NCBI RefSeq assembly: GCF_000756715.1
Contig: NZ_CCSE01000001.1
Location: 2,076,001 to 2,140,000, forward strand
Direction: 5' to 3'
From: Jeotgalicoccus saudimassiliensis
Lineage (GTDB): Bacteria; Bacillota; Bacilli; Staphylococcales; Salinicoccaceae
Length of the DNA stretch: 64,000 nt
Below are positions 17,455-26,153 of this stretch, piece by piece (within the stretch, counting starts at the first letter, position 1; each line of letters begins with the position of its first letter). The translations under genes were made by a program, and so were the position numbers. The notes under the pieces are model-generated. The model was given only the letters and a program-made list of their open reading frames with translations, was not told the origin of the DNA and searched no databases.

Positions 17455-18477
17455 ATGTCTGAACAATATAAAAAAGCCGGTGTTGATATAAATGCCGGAT
17501 ATGAAGCGGTCGAACAGATGAAAGGGCATGTGAAAAGAACGATGCGTCCGGAAGTTATCGGCGGTCTTGGAGGGTTCGGTGCAGCGTTTGATCTGTCGCA
17601 GTTAAATATGACTGCACCTGTACTCGTATCCGGTACAGACGGTGTAGGCACGAAGCTGAAGCTGGCAATTGACTACGACCGTCACGATACCATCGGTATT
17701 GATGCGGTTGCGATGTGCGTCAACGATATTATTACAACCGGTGCAGAACCGTTATATTTCCTCGATTATATCGCTGTAAACAAAGTGGTTCCGGAGCATA
17801 TTGGAGAAATCGTTAAAGGCGTATCGGAAGGCTGCGTACAGTCTGAATGTGCACTGATCGGCGGAGAGACTGCCGAAATGGGCGAAATGTACGGTGAAGG
17901 CGAATATGATATTGCCGGATTTGCTGTCGGAGCTGTCGAAAAAGATCAGTATATCGACGGAACAGATGTTAAAGCCGGAGATAAAATTATCGGACTTGCT
18001 TCAAGTGGTATTCATTCCAACGGCTACAGCCTGGTGAGGAAAATTATTGCGGATAACAATATCGATGTTACTGCGGAACTCGACGGGGATAAGCTTTTGG
18101 ACCTGCTGCTTGAACCGACGCGAATTTACGCACAGGAAGTTAAAGCATTAAAAGATAAAGTCACTGTTAAAGCGATGAGCCATATTACAGGCGGCGGATT
18201 TATCGAAAATATTCCAAGAGCACTCCCGGAAGAATTTGGTGTGCAGCTCGATGTTTCAAATGTTGAAGTGCCTAAGGTGCTTTCGTGGCTCCTTGAAACC
18301 AGCGGCATGAAGCACGAAGAAGCCTACAACGTATTTAATATGGGGATCGGCTTTATTATCGTTGTGCCAAAAGAAGAAGCGGCTAAAGCGCTCGATATTT
18401 TGAAAGACTTTGATTTTGCGAGCAGTGTTATCGGTGAAGTAACAGCTGAACAGGGAATTGAAATCAATGGTCAGTAA
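17455..18477 (+). CDS. purM: phosphoribosylformylglycinamidine cyclo-ligase
   Basis: Closes the imidazole ring to give AIR from FGAM and ATP. 340 residues, normal for Pur[13 protein letters not shown] near residue 63, [19 protein letters not shown] near residue 88, GGETAEM near residue 138 and [11 protein letters not shown] near residue 183 are the family's ATP and substrate blocks. It begins two bases after purF and ends overlapping the start of purN by 11 bases. Confidence 0.95.
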   Translation: MSEQYKKAGVDINAGYEAVEQMKGHVKRTMRPEVIGGLGGFGAAFDLSQLNMTAPVLVSGTDGVGTKLKLAIDYDRHDTIGIDAVAMCVNDIITTGAEPLYFLDYIAVNKVVPEHIGEIVKGVSEGCVQSECALIGGETAEMGEMYGEGEYDIAGFAVGAVEKDQYIDGTDVKAGDKIIGLASSGIHSNGYSLVRKIIADNNIDVTAELDGDKLLDLLLEPTRIYAQEVKALKDKVTVKAMSHITGGGFIENIPRALPEEFGVQLDVSNVEVPKVLSWLLETSGMKHEEAYNVFNMGIGFIIVVPKEEAAKALDILKDFDFASSVIGEVTAEQGIEINGQ

Positions 18478-19036
18478 TGTTGCAGTATTTGCGTCCGGTG
18501 GCGGTTCCAACTTTGAAAACCTGGCGTTAAAAAGTGCAGCTGCCGGCATTGAAATTCAGGTACTGATTGCCGACTCACCGGATGCATTTGCCGTGAAACG
18601 GGCGGAGAAATTAAATATTCCTTCGGTTATCGTTGACCGCAGTGCATATGCCGGTAAACATGAATTTGAAAAAGGCATTAGAGAGGCGCTCTCTGAGTTC
18701 GATATTGAGTATATTGTACTCGCAGGATTTATGAGAATTTTATCGGCTGAATTTATAAATGATTTTAAAGACAGAATCATCAATCTGCATCCGTCGCTGC
18801 TGCCGTCATTTAAAGGCAGAAACGGAATCGAAGATGCATTTAATTACGGTGTGAAAGTGACCGGCGTCACAGTACATTACGTGGATGCCGGCATTGACAC
18901 AGGTAAGATTATTGCACAGGCTGCAGTGATAATAGAAGATGATGACACACTGGAATCACTGGAGCAGAAAATACATCAGACAGAGTACGAATTATATCCT
19001 GAAGCTCTGAAGAAAGTACTGGATAGGAGAGTTTAA
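18467..19036 (+). CDS. purN: phosphoribosylglycinamide formyltransferase
   Basis: Transfers a formyl group from 10-formyl-THF to GAR. 189 residues. [12 protein letters not shown] at the N-terminus binds phosphate, [16 protein letters not shown] near residue 104 holds the catalytic Asn and His, and [15 protein letters not shown] near residue 133 holds the catalytic Asp. The usual Ala-Phe-Pro after LLP reads SFK, a mild variant. Start ATG 18467 lies within the end of purM. Confidence 0.95.
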   Translation: MVSNVAVFASGGGSNFENLALKSAAAGIEIQVLIADSPDAFAVKRAEKLNIPSVIVDRSAYAGKHEFEKGIREALSEFDIEYIVLAGFMRILSAEFINDFKDRIINLHPSLLPSFKGRNGIEDAFNYGVKVTGVTVHYVDAGIDTGKIIAQAAVIIEDDDTLESLEQKIHQTEYELYPEALKKVLDRRV

Positions 19037-19038
19037 CT

Positions 19039-20514
19039 ATGAAAGCATTGCTGAGCGTATCAAACAAAACAGGCATTGAGAAATTTGCATCCGGCCTTAT
19101 TGAACAGGGCTATGAGCTCTATTCAACGGGCGGCACGTTTAAAGCTCTGGAAGACGCTGGTATTGCTGTAAAGCAGGTCAGCGACTTAACGGATTTTAAT
19201 GAAATTATGGACGGCCGTGTTAAAACACTGCATCCTGCAGTTCACGGCGGAATTTTGGCCGACCGGGATAATCCGGAACATATGGAAGATCTTCGTAAAA
19301 ATAATATAGAAACGATTGACCTTGTTGCGGTGAACTTATATCCGTTTAAAGAAACGGTTAAAAAAGCGGATGTGACTGAAAGTGATGCGGTTGAAAACAT
19401 CGATATCGGCGGTCCGACGATGCTTCGCGCAGCAGCGAAAAACTACAGTCATGTAACGACGGTCGTCGATCCTTTAGATTACGAAGAGGTGCTTGAACGT
19501 CTAAAAAATAATGCGCTTGATAAGGACTTCCGCAAAAAGCTGATGATTAAAGTATTCCGTCATACGAACGACTACGATCAGGCTATTGTGAACTTCTTTG
19601 CACAGAGCGAGAAAACACTCCGTTACGGTGAGAACCCGCATCAGAGTGCGAAATACGTTAAAACTTCAGATGATAAAAATACGATTCTTAATGCCGATGT
19701 ACTGCACGGCAAGGAACTGAGCTATAACAATTTACGGGATGCTGACAGTGCATTCCAGCTCGCAAAGAAATTTGATCTGCCGGCCGCAGTTGCGGTGAAA
19801 CACATGAACCCTTGCGGTGTCGGTACAGGAGACACAATCGAAGAGGCATTCCAAAATGCATTTGACGCGGATAATCAGTCGATTTTCGGCGGTATTGTTG
19901 CACTGAATAAGACAGTAAACGAAGCGGCTGCGGAAAAATTAAGCAAAGTATTTTTAGAAGTCATTATTGCGCCGCATTTCTCTGAGGAAGCTTTAAATAT
20001 TTTAACAGCGAAGAAAAATATCCGTCTGCTGCAGGTCGACTTCACTGAAGATGCTGTACAGGATGAGTTTGTCAGCGTATCCGGCGGATATCTGGTTCAG
20101 TCACGCGATACAGGGAAACTCGATAAGGATTCTCTGGAATACGTTACGGAGAAAAAACCTGATGAAGAGCAGCTGAAAGCACTCGCACTTGCATGGGAAG
20201 TATCCAAACATGTTAAATCCAATGCGATTGTACTGGCGAACAGCAGACAGACAGTGGGAATCGGCGCCGGTCAGATGAACCGTGTCGGCGCACTGAAAAT
20301 CGCAGCGGAACGCGCAATTGAACTCGGGGAAAATATTGTACTGGCAAGTGATGGATTCTTCCCGATGCCGGACACTGTGGAAAACGCATATAAATACGGC
20401 ATTAAAGCGATTATTCAGCCGGGTGGTTCGAAACGGGATAATGAGTCAATTGATTTTTGTAACGAGAACGGTATTGCAATGGTATTTACAGGAATGCGTC
20501 ATTTCAAACATTAA
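19039..20514 (+). CDS. purH: bifunctional AICAR formyltransferase / IMP cyclohydrolase
   Basis: Last two steps to IMP. 491 residues. The N-terminal MGS-like domain carries [15 protein letters not shown] and STGGTFKAL (IMP cyclohydrolase); the C-terminal domain carries [10 protein letters not shown] near residue 195 and [13 protein letters not shown] near residue 253 (formyltransferase, with the Lys-His of KHMNPCG). Both domains look complete. GGAGAG lies before the ATG, and purD follows 19 bases later. Confidence 0.95.
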   Translation: MKALLSVSNKTGIEKFASGLIEQGYELYSTGGTFKALEDAGIAVKQVSDLTDFNEIMDGRVKTLHPAVHGGILADRDNPEHMEDLRKNNIETIDLVAVNLYPFKETVKKADVTESDAVENIDIGGPTMLRAAAKNYSHVTTVVDPLDYEEVLERLKNNALDKDFRKKLMIKVFRHTNDYDQAIVNFFAQSEKTLRYGENPHQSAKYVKTSDDKNTILNADVLHGKELSYNNLRDADSAFQLAKKFDLPAAVAVKHMNPCGVGTGDTIEEAFQNAFDADNQSIFGGIVALNKTVNEAAAEKLSKVFLEVIIAPHFSEEALNILTAKKNIRLLQVDFTEDAVQDEFVSVSGGYLVQSRDTGKLDKDSLEYVTEKKPDEEQLKALALAWEVSKHVKSNAIVLANSRQTVGIGAGQMNRVGALKIAAERAIELGENIVLASDGFFPMPDTVENAYKYGIKAIIQPGGSKRDNESIDFCNENGIAMVFTGMRHFKH

Positions 20515-20533
20515 TACTGGAGGACGGAAATCA

Positions 20534-21784
20534 ATGAATGTATTAGTAATCGGCGGCGGCGGCCGGGAGCATGCGCTCGTTAAAGCGCTGAGCCGTTCAA
20601 AGCATACGGAAAAAATACACGCGGTACCCGGTAATGACAGCATGAAAAAATATGCTGAAATTCATAACGGTATCAGTGATTCGGATATAGAACCGATTGT
20701 TGAACTTGCTGTGAAGGAGAATATTACGTGGACTGTCATCGGCCCGGAAGCACCGCTCACTGCAGGTCTCGCTGATTCACTTGAGGCTGCAGGTGTCAAA
20801 GTATTCGGTCCGAGAAAGCGTGAAGCTCAGCTGGAGTCATCAAAAACTTTCGCAAAAAACATCATGATGAAATACGGCATTCCGACTGCGGAGTACCGTG
20901 CATTCACGAATTTAATCGAGGCATCGGAATACGTGAAAGAACAAGGGGCACCAATCGTTATTAAAAAGGACGGCCTTGCTGCCGGAAAAGGCGTTGCTGT
21001 TGCGATGACTGAAGACGAGGCACTCGATGCCCTGCGTGAAATGTTTGTTGAAGGTGAAAACAATCCGGTGGTCATTGAGGAATTCCTTGAAGGTGAGGAA
21101 TTCAGCTTAATGGTGCTTGTAAATGGTGAGTACACTTTACCGTTTGACATCGTTGCCCAGGATCATAAACGTGCATTTGACGGAGATACAGGACCGAACA
21201 CAGGCGGTATGGGTGCCTATGCACCGGTGACGCATATCGGTCATGATGTTATCGACGAAGCGGTTGAAAAAATTGTTCAGCCGACTGCGGATGCAATGGT
21301 TAAAGAAGGACTGGATTATTTCGGTGTCATGTATCTCGGAGCAATTATTACTAAAGACGGCGTTAAAACAATTGAATTTAACGCCAGATTCGGCGATCCG
21401 GAAGCCCAGGTACTGCTCGAACTTCTCGAATCGGATTTTATCGATGTGCTTGAAGCAGTTAAAAATAAAGAACCTTATAAACTGCAGTTCAGCAGTGATT
21501 CAATGCTCGGTGTCATTATGGCATCACAGGGATATCCTAAAGATTACGACAAAGGTACCCAGGTTGTTATACCTGAATCAATTGAAGATGAAGTGTTTAA
21601 CAGCGGCCTTAAACATGTCACAGACGACCGTTATGAAACGGCGGGCGGCAGAGTTATGCTAGTAACAGGACGCGGCAATACGCTTGAAGATGCAAAACAG
21701 GCGGCATATAAAAATACAGAGCAGATAGAATTTAATAATGATGCACTGTTTTACCGGAATGATATCGGTGAACGGGGCGTTTAG
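20534..21784 (+). CDS. purD: phosphoribosylamine-glycine ligase
   Basis: Joins glycine to phosphoribosylamine using ATP. 416 residues. The start at ATG 20534 has GGAGGACGG upstream and gives NVLVIGGGGREHALV at the N-terminus. The ATP-grasp part has KKDGLAAGKGVAVA near residue 142, EEFLEGEEFSLM near residue 180 and the metal-binding FNARFGDPEAQ near residue 286. Last gene of the purine operon; a terminator begins at its stop codon. Confidence 0.95.
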   Translation: MNVLVIGGGGREHALVKALSRSKHTEKIHAVPGNDSMKKYAEIHNGISDSDIEPIVELAVKENITWTVIGPEAPLTAGLADSLEAAGVKVFGPRKREAQLESSKTFAKNIMMKYGIPTAEYRAFTNLIEASEYVKEQGAPIVIKKDGLAAGKGVAVAMTEDEALDALREMFVEGENNPVVIEEFLEGEEFSLMVLVNGEYTLPFDIVAQDHKRAFDGDTGPNTGGMGAYAPVTHIGHDVIDEAVEKIVQPTADAMVKEGLDYFGVMYLGAIITKDGVKTIEFNARFGDPEAQVLLELLESDFIDVLEAVKNKEPYKLQFSSDSMLGVIMASQGYPKDYDKGTQVVIPESIEDEVFNSGLKHVTDDRYETAGGRVMLVTGRGNTLEDAKQAAYKNTEQIEFNNDALFYRNDIGERGV

Positions 21785-21812
21785 ACAGATGATTATTTCA
21801 TCTGTCTTTTTT
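21784..21812 (+). terminator. rho-independent terminator of the purine operon
   Basis: Nine-base stem GACAGATGA / TCATCTGTC, five-base loop, T-run of six. Confidence 0.9.
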
Positions 21813-21890
21813 ATTACAAAAAATGGGTATAGCGGAAAGCATCAATTCATAGTATACTAATATGGATTTTGAAAAATTGGAGGAAATACA

Positions 21891-23465
21891 ATGAAGAAAT
21901 TATCGATACTGTTAATGACAGTATTTATGCTGATGCTTGCGGCATGTTCGGATGACAGTAATGTCGAAGAATCAATTACCGATTCTGAGAACGGTGAATC
22001 AGCAGAAGGGGAAACAATTGATTTCAGCATTATGTCTTTGCCGAACTCACTTGACCCGCACGCAGCAAACGACGGTTATTCGCTTTATGTGATGACAAAC
22101 ATTTATGAAACACTTGTAAAACTTAATCAGGACCTAGAATTAGAGCCGGGTCTTGCCGAAAGTTACGAGCAGATTTCAGAAACTGTATGGGAGTTCAAGC
22201 TTCGCGAGGGAGTTAAATTCCACGACGGCAGCGACTTTAACGCAGAAGTAGTTAAAGCAAACCTTGACCGCGTGCGCGATGAAGAAGTAGGCGCACCGCT
22301 TGCATTTCTTTTCACAGAGATTTCAGAAGTGGAAATTATTGATGACTACACGGTTCAAATACATACAAAAGAACCATTTGCAGCACTGCCTTCACACCTC
22401 GCACATCCGGGTGGGCACATGATCAGTAAAGAAGTAATCGATAAAGATTATGCTCAAATTGAAGAAGGCGGAAATCCGCTGACTGAAGTGAACCGTACAC
22501 CAATCGGTACCGGGTTCTTTAAGTTTGAAGATATTACTGAAGGTGAGCAGATTACATTAGTACGTAACGAAGAATACTGGGGAGAACCGGCGAAGCCTGC
22601 ATCGATCATCTTCAGAGCAGTTCCGGAAGACCAGTCACGTATCGCTGAATTAACTGCAGGAACGACGGACCTCATTTATCCGATGGACCCTAACGATGTT
22701 GAGCAGGTCGATGCAAACGAAGGCAGTGAAGTACAGCAGCGTCCGAGTGCGAACATGACGTACTTAGGATTCAATACTGAGAAAGAACCATTCAACGATA
22801 AAAATGTACGTCTGGCAATCGCATCTGCAATTGATAAAAATGCGATTATCGAAAGTATTTTAATTAATATTCATGAAAAAGCAGAAACACCGTTAAACCC
22901 GACAGTTTACGGTTACAGTGAAGATCTTGAGACAATCGATTACGATTTAGAACAGGCTAAAGAATATATGGCACAAAGTAATCACCCTGACGGTTTTAAA
23001 GCTGAAATTGTTTTAAACTCAAGAACACATCAGGATGTTGCGACATACCTTCAGGAAATCTTAGCTGAAATTGGTGTCGACCTTGAAATTTCATTAATGG
23101 AAGCTGGTGCATTCCAGGAATATACTTCGAACGGGCATCACGAAATGTCTATGGGCAGCTGGGGAACTGTCACACTGGATGCAGACTATGGCCTGTATCC
23201 GATGTTCCACTCTGACAACATTGGAGCAGCAGGAAACAGCACAAGATATTCAAACCCTGAAGTTGATGAATTATTAGACAACGCACGTGTAGAAATGGAT
23301 GAGGAAACACGTCTTCAAATGTATGAGGACGCACAGCAGATCATTATTGATGAATCACCGCTTGTTCCTATATATCACACGAAATTATTAACGGGGATTA
23401 ACTCTGACCTGGACGGTTATTATCAGTACCCGAGCAGTTTCCCTTACCTTAAGAATTTAGAGTAA
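21891..23465 (+). CDS. oligopeptide-type ABC transporter substrate-binding lipoprotein, solitary
   Basis: Extracellular solute-binding protein of family 5 (OppA/DppA/NikA type), 524 residues. The signal peptide ends in the lipobox LAAC (Cys20), so it would be lipid-anchored. The family core is clear: SLPNSLDPHAANDGYSLYVM, LAESYEQIS, WEFKLREGVKFHDG and, near the C-terminus, YEDAQQIIIDESPLVPIYH. No permease or ATPase gene adjoins it, so it must share a transporter coded elsewhere. Ligand unknown (peptide, glutathione and metal chelates all occur in the family). GGAGG before the ATG; own terminator. Confidence 0.88.
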   Translation: MKKLSILLMTVFMLMLAACSDDSNVEESITDSENGESAEGETIDFSIMSLPNSLDPHAANDGYSLYVMTNIYETLVKLNQDLELEPGLAESYEQISETVWEFKLREGVKFHDGSDFNAEVVKANLDRVRDEEVGAPLAFLFTEISEVEIIDDYTVQIHTKEPFAALPSHLAHPGGHMISKEVIDKDYAQIEEGGNPLTEVNRTPIGTGFFKFEDITEGEQITLVRNEEYWGEPAKPASIIFRAVPEDQSRIAELTAGTTDLIYPMDPNDVEQVDANEGSEVQQRPSANMTYLGFNTEKEPFNDKNVRLAIASAIDKNAIIESILINIHEKAETPLNPTVYGYSEDLETIDYDLEQAKEYMAQSNHPDGFKAEIVLNSRTHQDVATYLQEILAEIGVDLEISLMEAGAFQEYTSNGHHEMSMGSWGTVTLDADYGLYPMFHSDNIGAAGNSTRYSNPEVDELLDNARVEMDEETRLQMYEDAQQIIIDESPLVPIYHTKLLTGINSDLDGYYQYPSSFPYLKNLE

Positions 23466-23478
23466 CTAATGGATAATG

Positions 23479-23518
23479 AACCTCCGGTGATGCAGAGCAT
23501 TGCCGGAGGTTAGTTTTT
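23479..23518 (+). terminator. rho-independent terminator after the solute-binding protein gene
   Basis: AACCTCCGG (23479-23487) pairs with CCGGAGGTT (23503-23511); T-run of six follows at 23513. The first repeat array starts just after it. Confidence 0.85.
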
Positions 23519-23540
23519 TGATGGTGGAGGGCGGGTTGGA

Positions 23541-23765
23541 TGACAACGGTGGCTCGCCGTTGTGAACCGGGGTGTCTGGAATGACAACGGTGTTTCGCCG
23601 TTGTGAACCGGGGTGTCTGGAATGACAACGGTGGCTCGCCGTTGTGAACCGGGATGGCTGGAATGACAACGGTGGCTCGCCGTTGTGAACCGGGGTGTCT
23701 GGAATGACAACGGTGGCTCGCCGTTGTAAACCAAAGCGGCTGGAATGACAACGGTGGTCATCTAC
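23541..23765. repeat. 41-bp tandem hairpin repeat array 1 (five full units plus partial)
   Basis: Units begin at 23541, 23582, 23623, 23664 and 23705, exactly 41 bases apart, with a sixth, partial unit at 23746. Each unit opens TGACAACGG and holds the inverted repeat ACAACGG / CCGTTGT round a seven-base loop, then a spacer ending GTGTCTGGAA or a variant. Units 1 and 4 are identical; unit 2 differs in the loop, units 3 and 5 mainly in the spacer, while the stems do not change. Minus-strand frames read through the array with periodic peptides, but 41 is not a multiple of three and no start or known domain is present, so it is not coding. Confidence 0.95.
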
Positions 23766-23940
23766 CCCCAACCGCCCCCGAACCACCTGCCACCGCATCA
23801 TATATCCACCGTTTTTTTACAAAAAAAGACAAAAAAATCACATCCAATACATAGAAATTTCACACTTTTCAGCTGTTTTATGCTACTATTTATTTACTTA
23901 TTACTTTTTTCTCAGAGTAATATAAAAAGGATGATAATTT
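23766..23940 (+). other. intergenic region before pcp
   Basis: A C-rich stretch (23763-23810) that is partly the inverted complement of the array's left flank, then A+T-rich sequence with poly-A and poly-T runs. AAAGGATG before the pcp ATG is the ribosome binding site. A pcp promoter is expected here but no pair of boxes stands out. Confidence 0.5.
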
Positions 23941-24546
23941 ATGAAGAAGTTACTATTAACTGGCTACGAACCGTTTTTAAAATTTAAAACCAATCCGACA
24001 CAGTCTGTCGTGGAGAGTTTAGAAGGCAAAGTAATCGGAGATTATAAAATTATCGGCAAGGTTTATCCTGTTGTATTTAAGGAAATAAATGCATTGATAG
24101 AGCAGGATATCGAAGACATTGAACCTGACGCTGTCGTGTCTTTAGGGCTTGCGAGCGGAATCTCAAGTATTCATCTCGAGCGTATCGCGATTAATACGAT
24201 CGACGGACGTAAGGATAATACCGGTTTTAAACCTGATGGTGAGAAGATTTATGAGAATGGTGCAGACGGTATTTTTTCTACATTGCCGTTGAAGCAGCTT
24301 GAATCTGCATTGCTTGATGAGAATATCCCTGTAAATATTTCAAATTCGGCCGGTACTTATTTATGCAACAATTTAATGTACAGCGAATTACATTATTTAC
24401 AGCAGAAGGAACTGGATATTCCGGCAGGTTTTATCCACGTGCCGCCAAGTCATGAGATTGGTATTGCACAACGTGTGCCGAGCTGGTCTCAGGAAGACAT
24501 TACTCGCGCGATTCATATTATTATTGAAAACCTGCAGTCAAATTAG
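23941..24546 (+). CDS. pcp: pyroglutamyl-peptidase I
   Basis: Cytosolic cysteine peptidase that removes N-terminal 5-oxoproline from peptides. 201 residues. Opens LLTGYEPFLKFKTNPTQ; the catalytic Glu lies in SIHLERIAINTID near residue 81, the Cys in SNSAGTYLCNNLMY near residue 145 and the His in GFIHVPPSHE near residue 168. The triad is complete. It follows the 5-oxoproline operon at a distance of 12 kb and could supply its substrate. nagB lies nine bases downstream, so the two are probably cotranscribed, an odd pairing. Confidence 0.93.
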   Translation: MKKLLLTGYEPFLKFKTNPTQSVVESLEGKVIGDYKIIGKVYPVVFKEINALIEQDIEDIEPDAVVSLGLASGISSIHLERIAINTIDGRKDNTGFKPDGEKIYENGADGIFSTLPLKQLESALLDENIPVNISNSAGTYLCNNLMYSELHYLQQKELDIPAGFIHVPPSHEIGIAQRVPSWSQEDITRAIHIIIENLQSN

Positions 24547-24555
24547 GAGGACATT

Positions 24556-25275
24556 ATGGAGTTAGTAAAAGTTAGCAATTATGAAGAAATGAGCAAGAAA
24601 GCATCGGAAATTTTATTTGATGTTATTAAAGAAAATGAAAAACCGGTTATCGGTCTTGCGACAGGTTCTACACCTGAAGGGACTTACAAAGAGCTGATTC
24701 AGAAATTAAACGGGAGTGACGTTGATCAGAACAACATTACAACGTTCAACCTGGATGAGTATGTGGGTCTCGATAAAGACCACGAACAGAGCTACTCATA
24801 CTACATGCACGAAAACTTCTTTAATCACGTGTCAATCCCGGCTGAAAACGTTCATTTATTAAACGGTAAAGCGGAAGATGCTGAAAGTGAAGTGACTGCG
24901 TACGAAGAGGCGATTGATGAAGCCGGTCTTGATGTACAGTTATTGGGTATCGGACGTAACGGTCACATTGCATTTAACGAACCTGGAACGTCTTTCGAGT
25001 CATTAACTCACGTTGTGGACTTAACGCCGGAAACTATCGAAGATAACTCACGTTTCTTTGACAATTTGGGCGACGTGCCTTCAAAAGCATTCACTATGGG
25101 ATTAAAGTCTATTATGAAAGCTAAAAAGGTAGTCATTCTGATTTACGGTGAAAACAAAAAAGAAGCACTTCAGGCACTGTTAAGCGGTGAAGTAACGGAA
25201 GAGAACCCGGCTTCTGTTTTAAATAATCACAACGATGTAACAATCATTGCAGATGCTGCTGCGATTGGTGAATAG
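24556..25275 (+). CDS. nagB: glucosamine-6-phosphate deaminase
   Basis: Turns glucosamine 6-phosphate into fructose 6-phosphate and ammonia. 239 residues. GLATGSTPEGTYKELI near residue 34, FNLDEYVGLDKDHEQSY near residue 64 and GIGRNGHIAFNEPGT near residue 133 carry the phosphate-binding, Asp and catalytic His residues. AGGAGG precedes the ATG. nagA is not adjacent. The short form, without the C-terminal allosteric extension of the Escherichia coli enzyme, is usual in Firmicutes. Confidence 0.95.
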   Translation: MELVKVSNYEEMSKKASEILFDVIKENEKPVIGLATGSTPEGTYKELIQKLNGSDVDQNNITTFNLDEYVGLDKDHEQSYSYYMHENFFNHVSIPAENVHLLNGKAEDAESEVTAYEEAIDEAGLDVQLLGIGRNGHIAFNEPGTSFESLTHVVDLTPETIEDNSRFFDNLGDVPSKAFTMGLKSIMKAKKVVILIYGENKKEALQALLSGEVTEENPASVLNNHNDVTIIADAAAIGE

Positions 25276-25327
25276 AATTAAATTATGAGATAATACTTCT
25301 AATACATATGTGTTAGGAGTATTTTTA

Positions 25328-25507
25328 ATGAATGAATACAAACAGAAAATAATATATACAGCAGCGATGCTCGTTATATTTTTAATTATCGCGAATACGA
25401 TAGTCGAAGTGAACTGGATACTGCAGGTCATTGCGGTACTTTTTTCAGGCTATTATATTTGGCAGAGTGTTAGATCCATGAAAGAAGAACAAAAAGAAAA
25501 GTATTAA
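25328..25507 (+). CDS. small membrane protein of unknown function
   Basis: 59 residues with two hydrophobic segments (about 8-26 and 30-46) and a charged C-terminal tail (SMKEEQKEKY). Start ATG 25328 has TTAGGAG seven to eight bases upstream; GTG at 25310 lacks a site. It follows nagB by 52 bases and ends at a strong bidirectional terminator. No family recognised. Confidence 0.6.
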   Translation: MNEYKQKIIYTAAMLVIFLIIANTIVEVNWILQVIAVLFSGYYIWQSVRSMKEEQKEKY

Positions 25508-25555
25508 AATAACGGCACTGAATTCTAAAATTAGATTTCAGTGCCGTTTTATACG
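25507..25555. terminator. bidirectional terminator
   Basis: Stem AACGGCACTGAA / TTCAGTGCCGTT, extended inside by TCTAA / TTAGA, with A- and T-rich ends. Lies between a plus-strand gene and a minus-strand gene that converge. Confidence 0.85.
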
Positions 25556-25575
25556 TTTTTGACATTATTTAAAAG

Positions 25576-25941
25576 TTAAACTTTCTGTTTCTCCGCTACT
25601 TCCATCTGGTTTCTAATTCGTTTCGGAATCATAACGACTTCTGTTTTTAAGTTTTTCGGACGGTAAGTCACATCGATACATCTTTGGAAATAATCGAGGT
25701 GCTTTTTATCGATGCATTGTTCAGTTTCCGAGCTGGAGCCGCCGTCATCTGCCTGAATAGAATACCAGTAAAGATAATCGTGAACACCCATAGTGTCTCT
25801 CATTATTGTCTCGACAAACATTTTCTCGCCATCCAGCGTAAGAAGTACATCGCTCATATGTTCATTTAGGAATTCCATCCATTGATCGACCAGTTCTTCT
25901 TTACCTTTCTTCACCCTAAATCGTGTTAATTCTACTTGCAT
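25576..25941 (-). CDS. uncharacterised protein, DUF6176-like
   Basis: 121 residues, soluble, no signal peptide. Starts QVELTRFRVKKGKEELVDQW and includes ETIMRDTMGVHDYLYWYSIQ, a pattern I associate with DUF6176, a dimeric alpha-beta-barrel-like family of unknown role; this naming is uncertain. AGGAGTCC before the ATG is a good binding site. Monocistronic, with terminators on its 3' side and a long A+T-rich region upstream. Confidence 0.5.
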   Translation of the reverse strand: MQVELTRFRVKKGKEELVDQWMEFLNEHMSDVLLTLDGEKMFVETIMRDTMGVHDYLYWYSIQADDGGSSSETEQCIDKKHLDYFQRCIDVTYRPKNLKTEVVMIPKRIRNQMEVAEKQKV

Positions 25942-26105
25942 ATTCAGGACTCCTTTGTTTTTCGTCTACATCATGATACAACATTCTTATGCTTTGTCAA
26001 CAATAAATCAGCATTTTTTTTTCATCGTGAAATAAGCGCATATTTTAACGATAAATAGAAATTTATTTTTAAGTAATTTATTGCACAAAAATGCATTCAA
26101 AAATG

Positions 26106-26150
26106 AAATAATCCCGTTCACACTTTGTGTGAGCGGGATGTTTATACATC
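26106..26150 (-). terminator. terminator of the ABC exporter operon
   Basis: Stem CCCGTTCACAC / GTGTGAGCGGG with a TTT loop, between 26111 and 26139, reading A-rich to T-rich on the minus strand after the permease gene. Confidence 0.75.
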
Positions 26151-26153
26151 ATT

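Noticed and set aside
23449-23801. Three overlapping minus-strand ORFs with peptide repeats (RRATVVI and similar)
   Set aside because: They come from the 41-base DNA repeat read in all three frames. The period is not a multiple of three, there is no ribosome binding site, and each frame gives the same kind of peptide.
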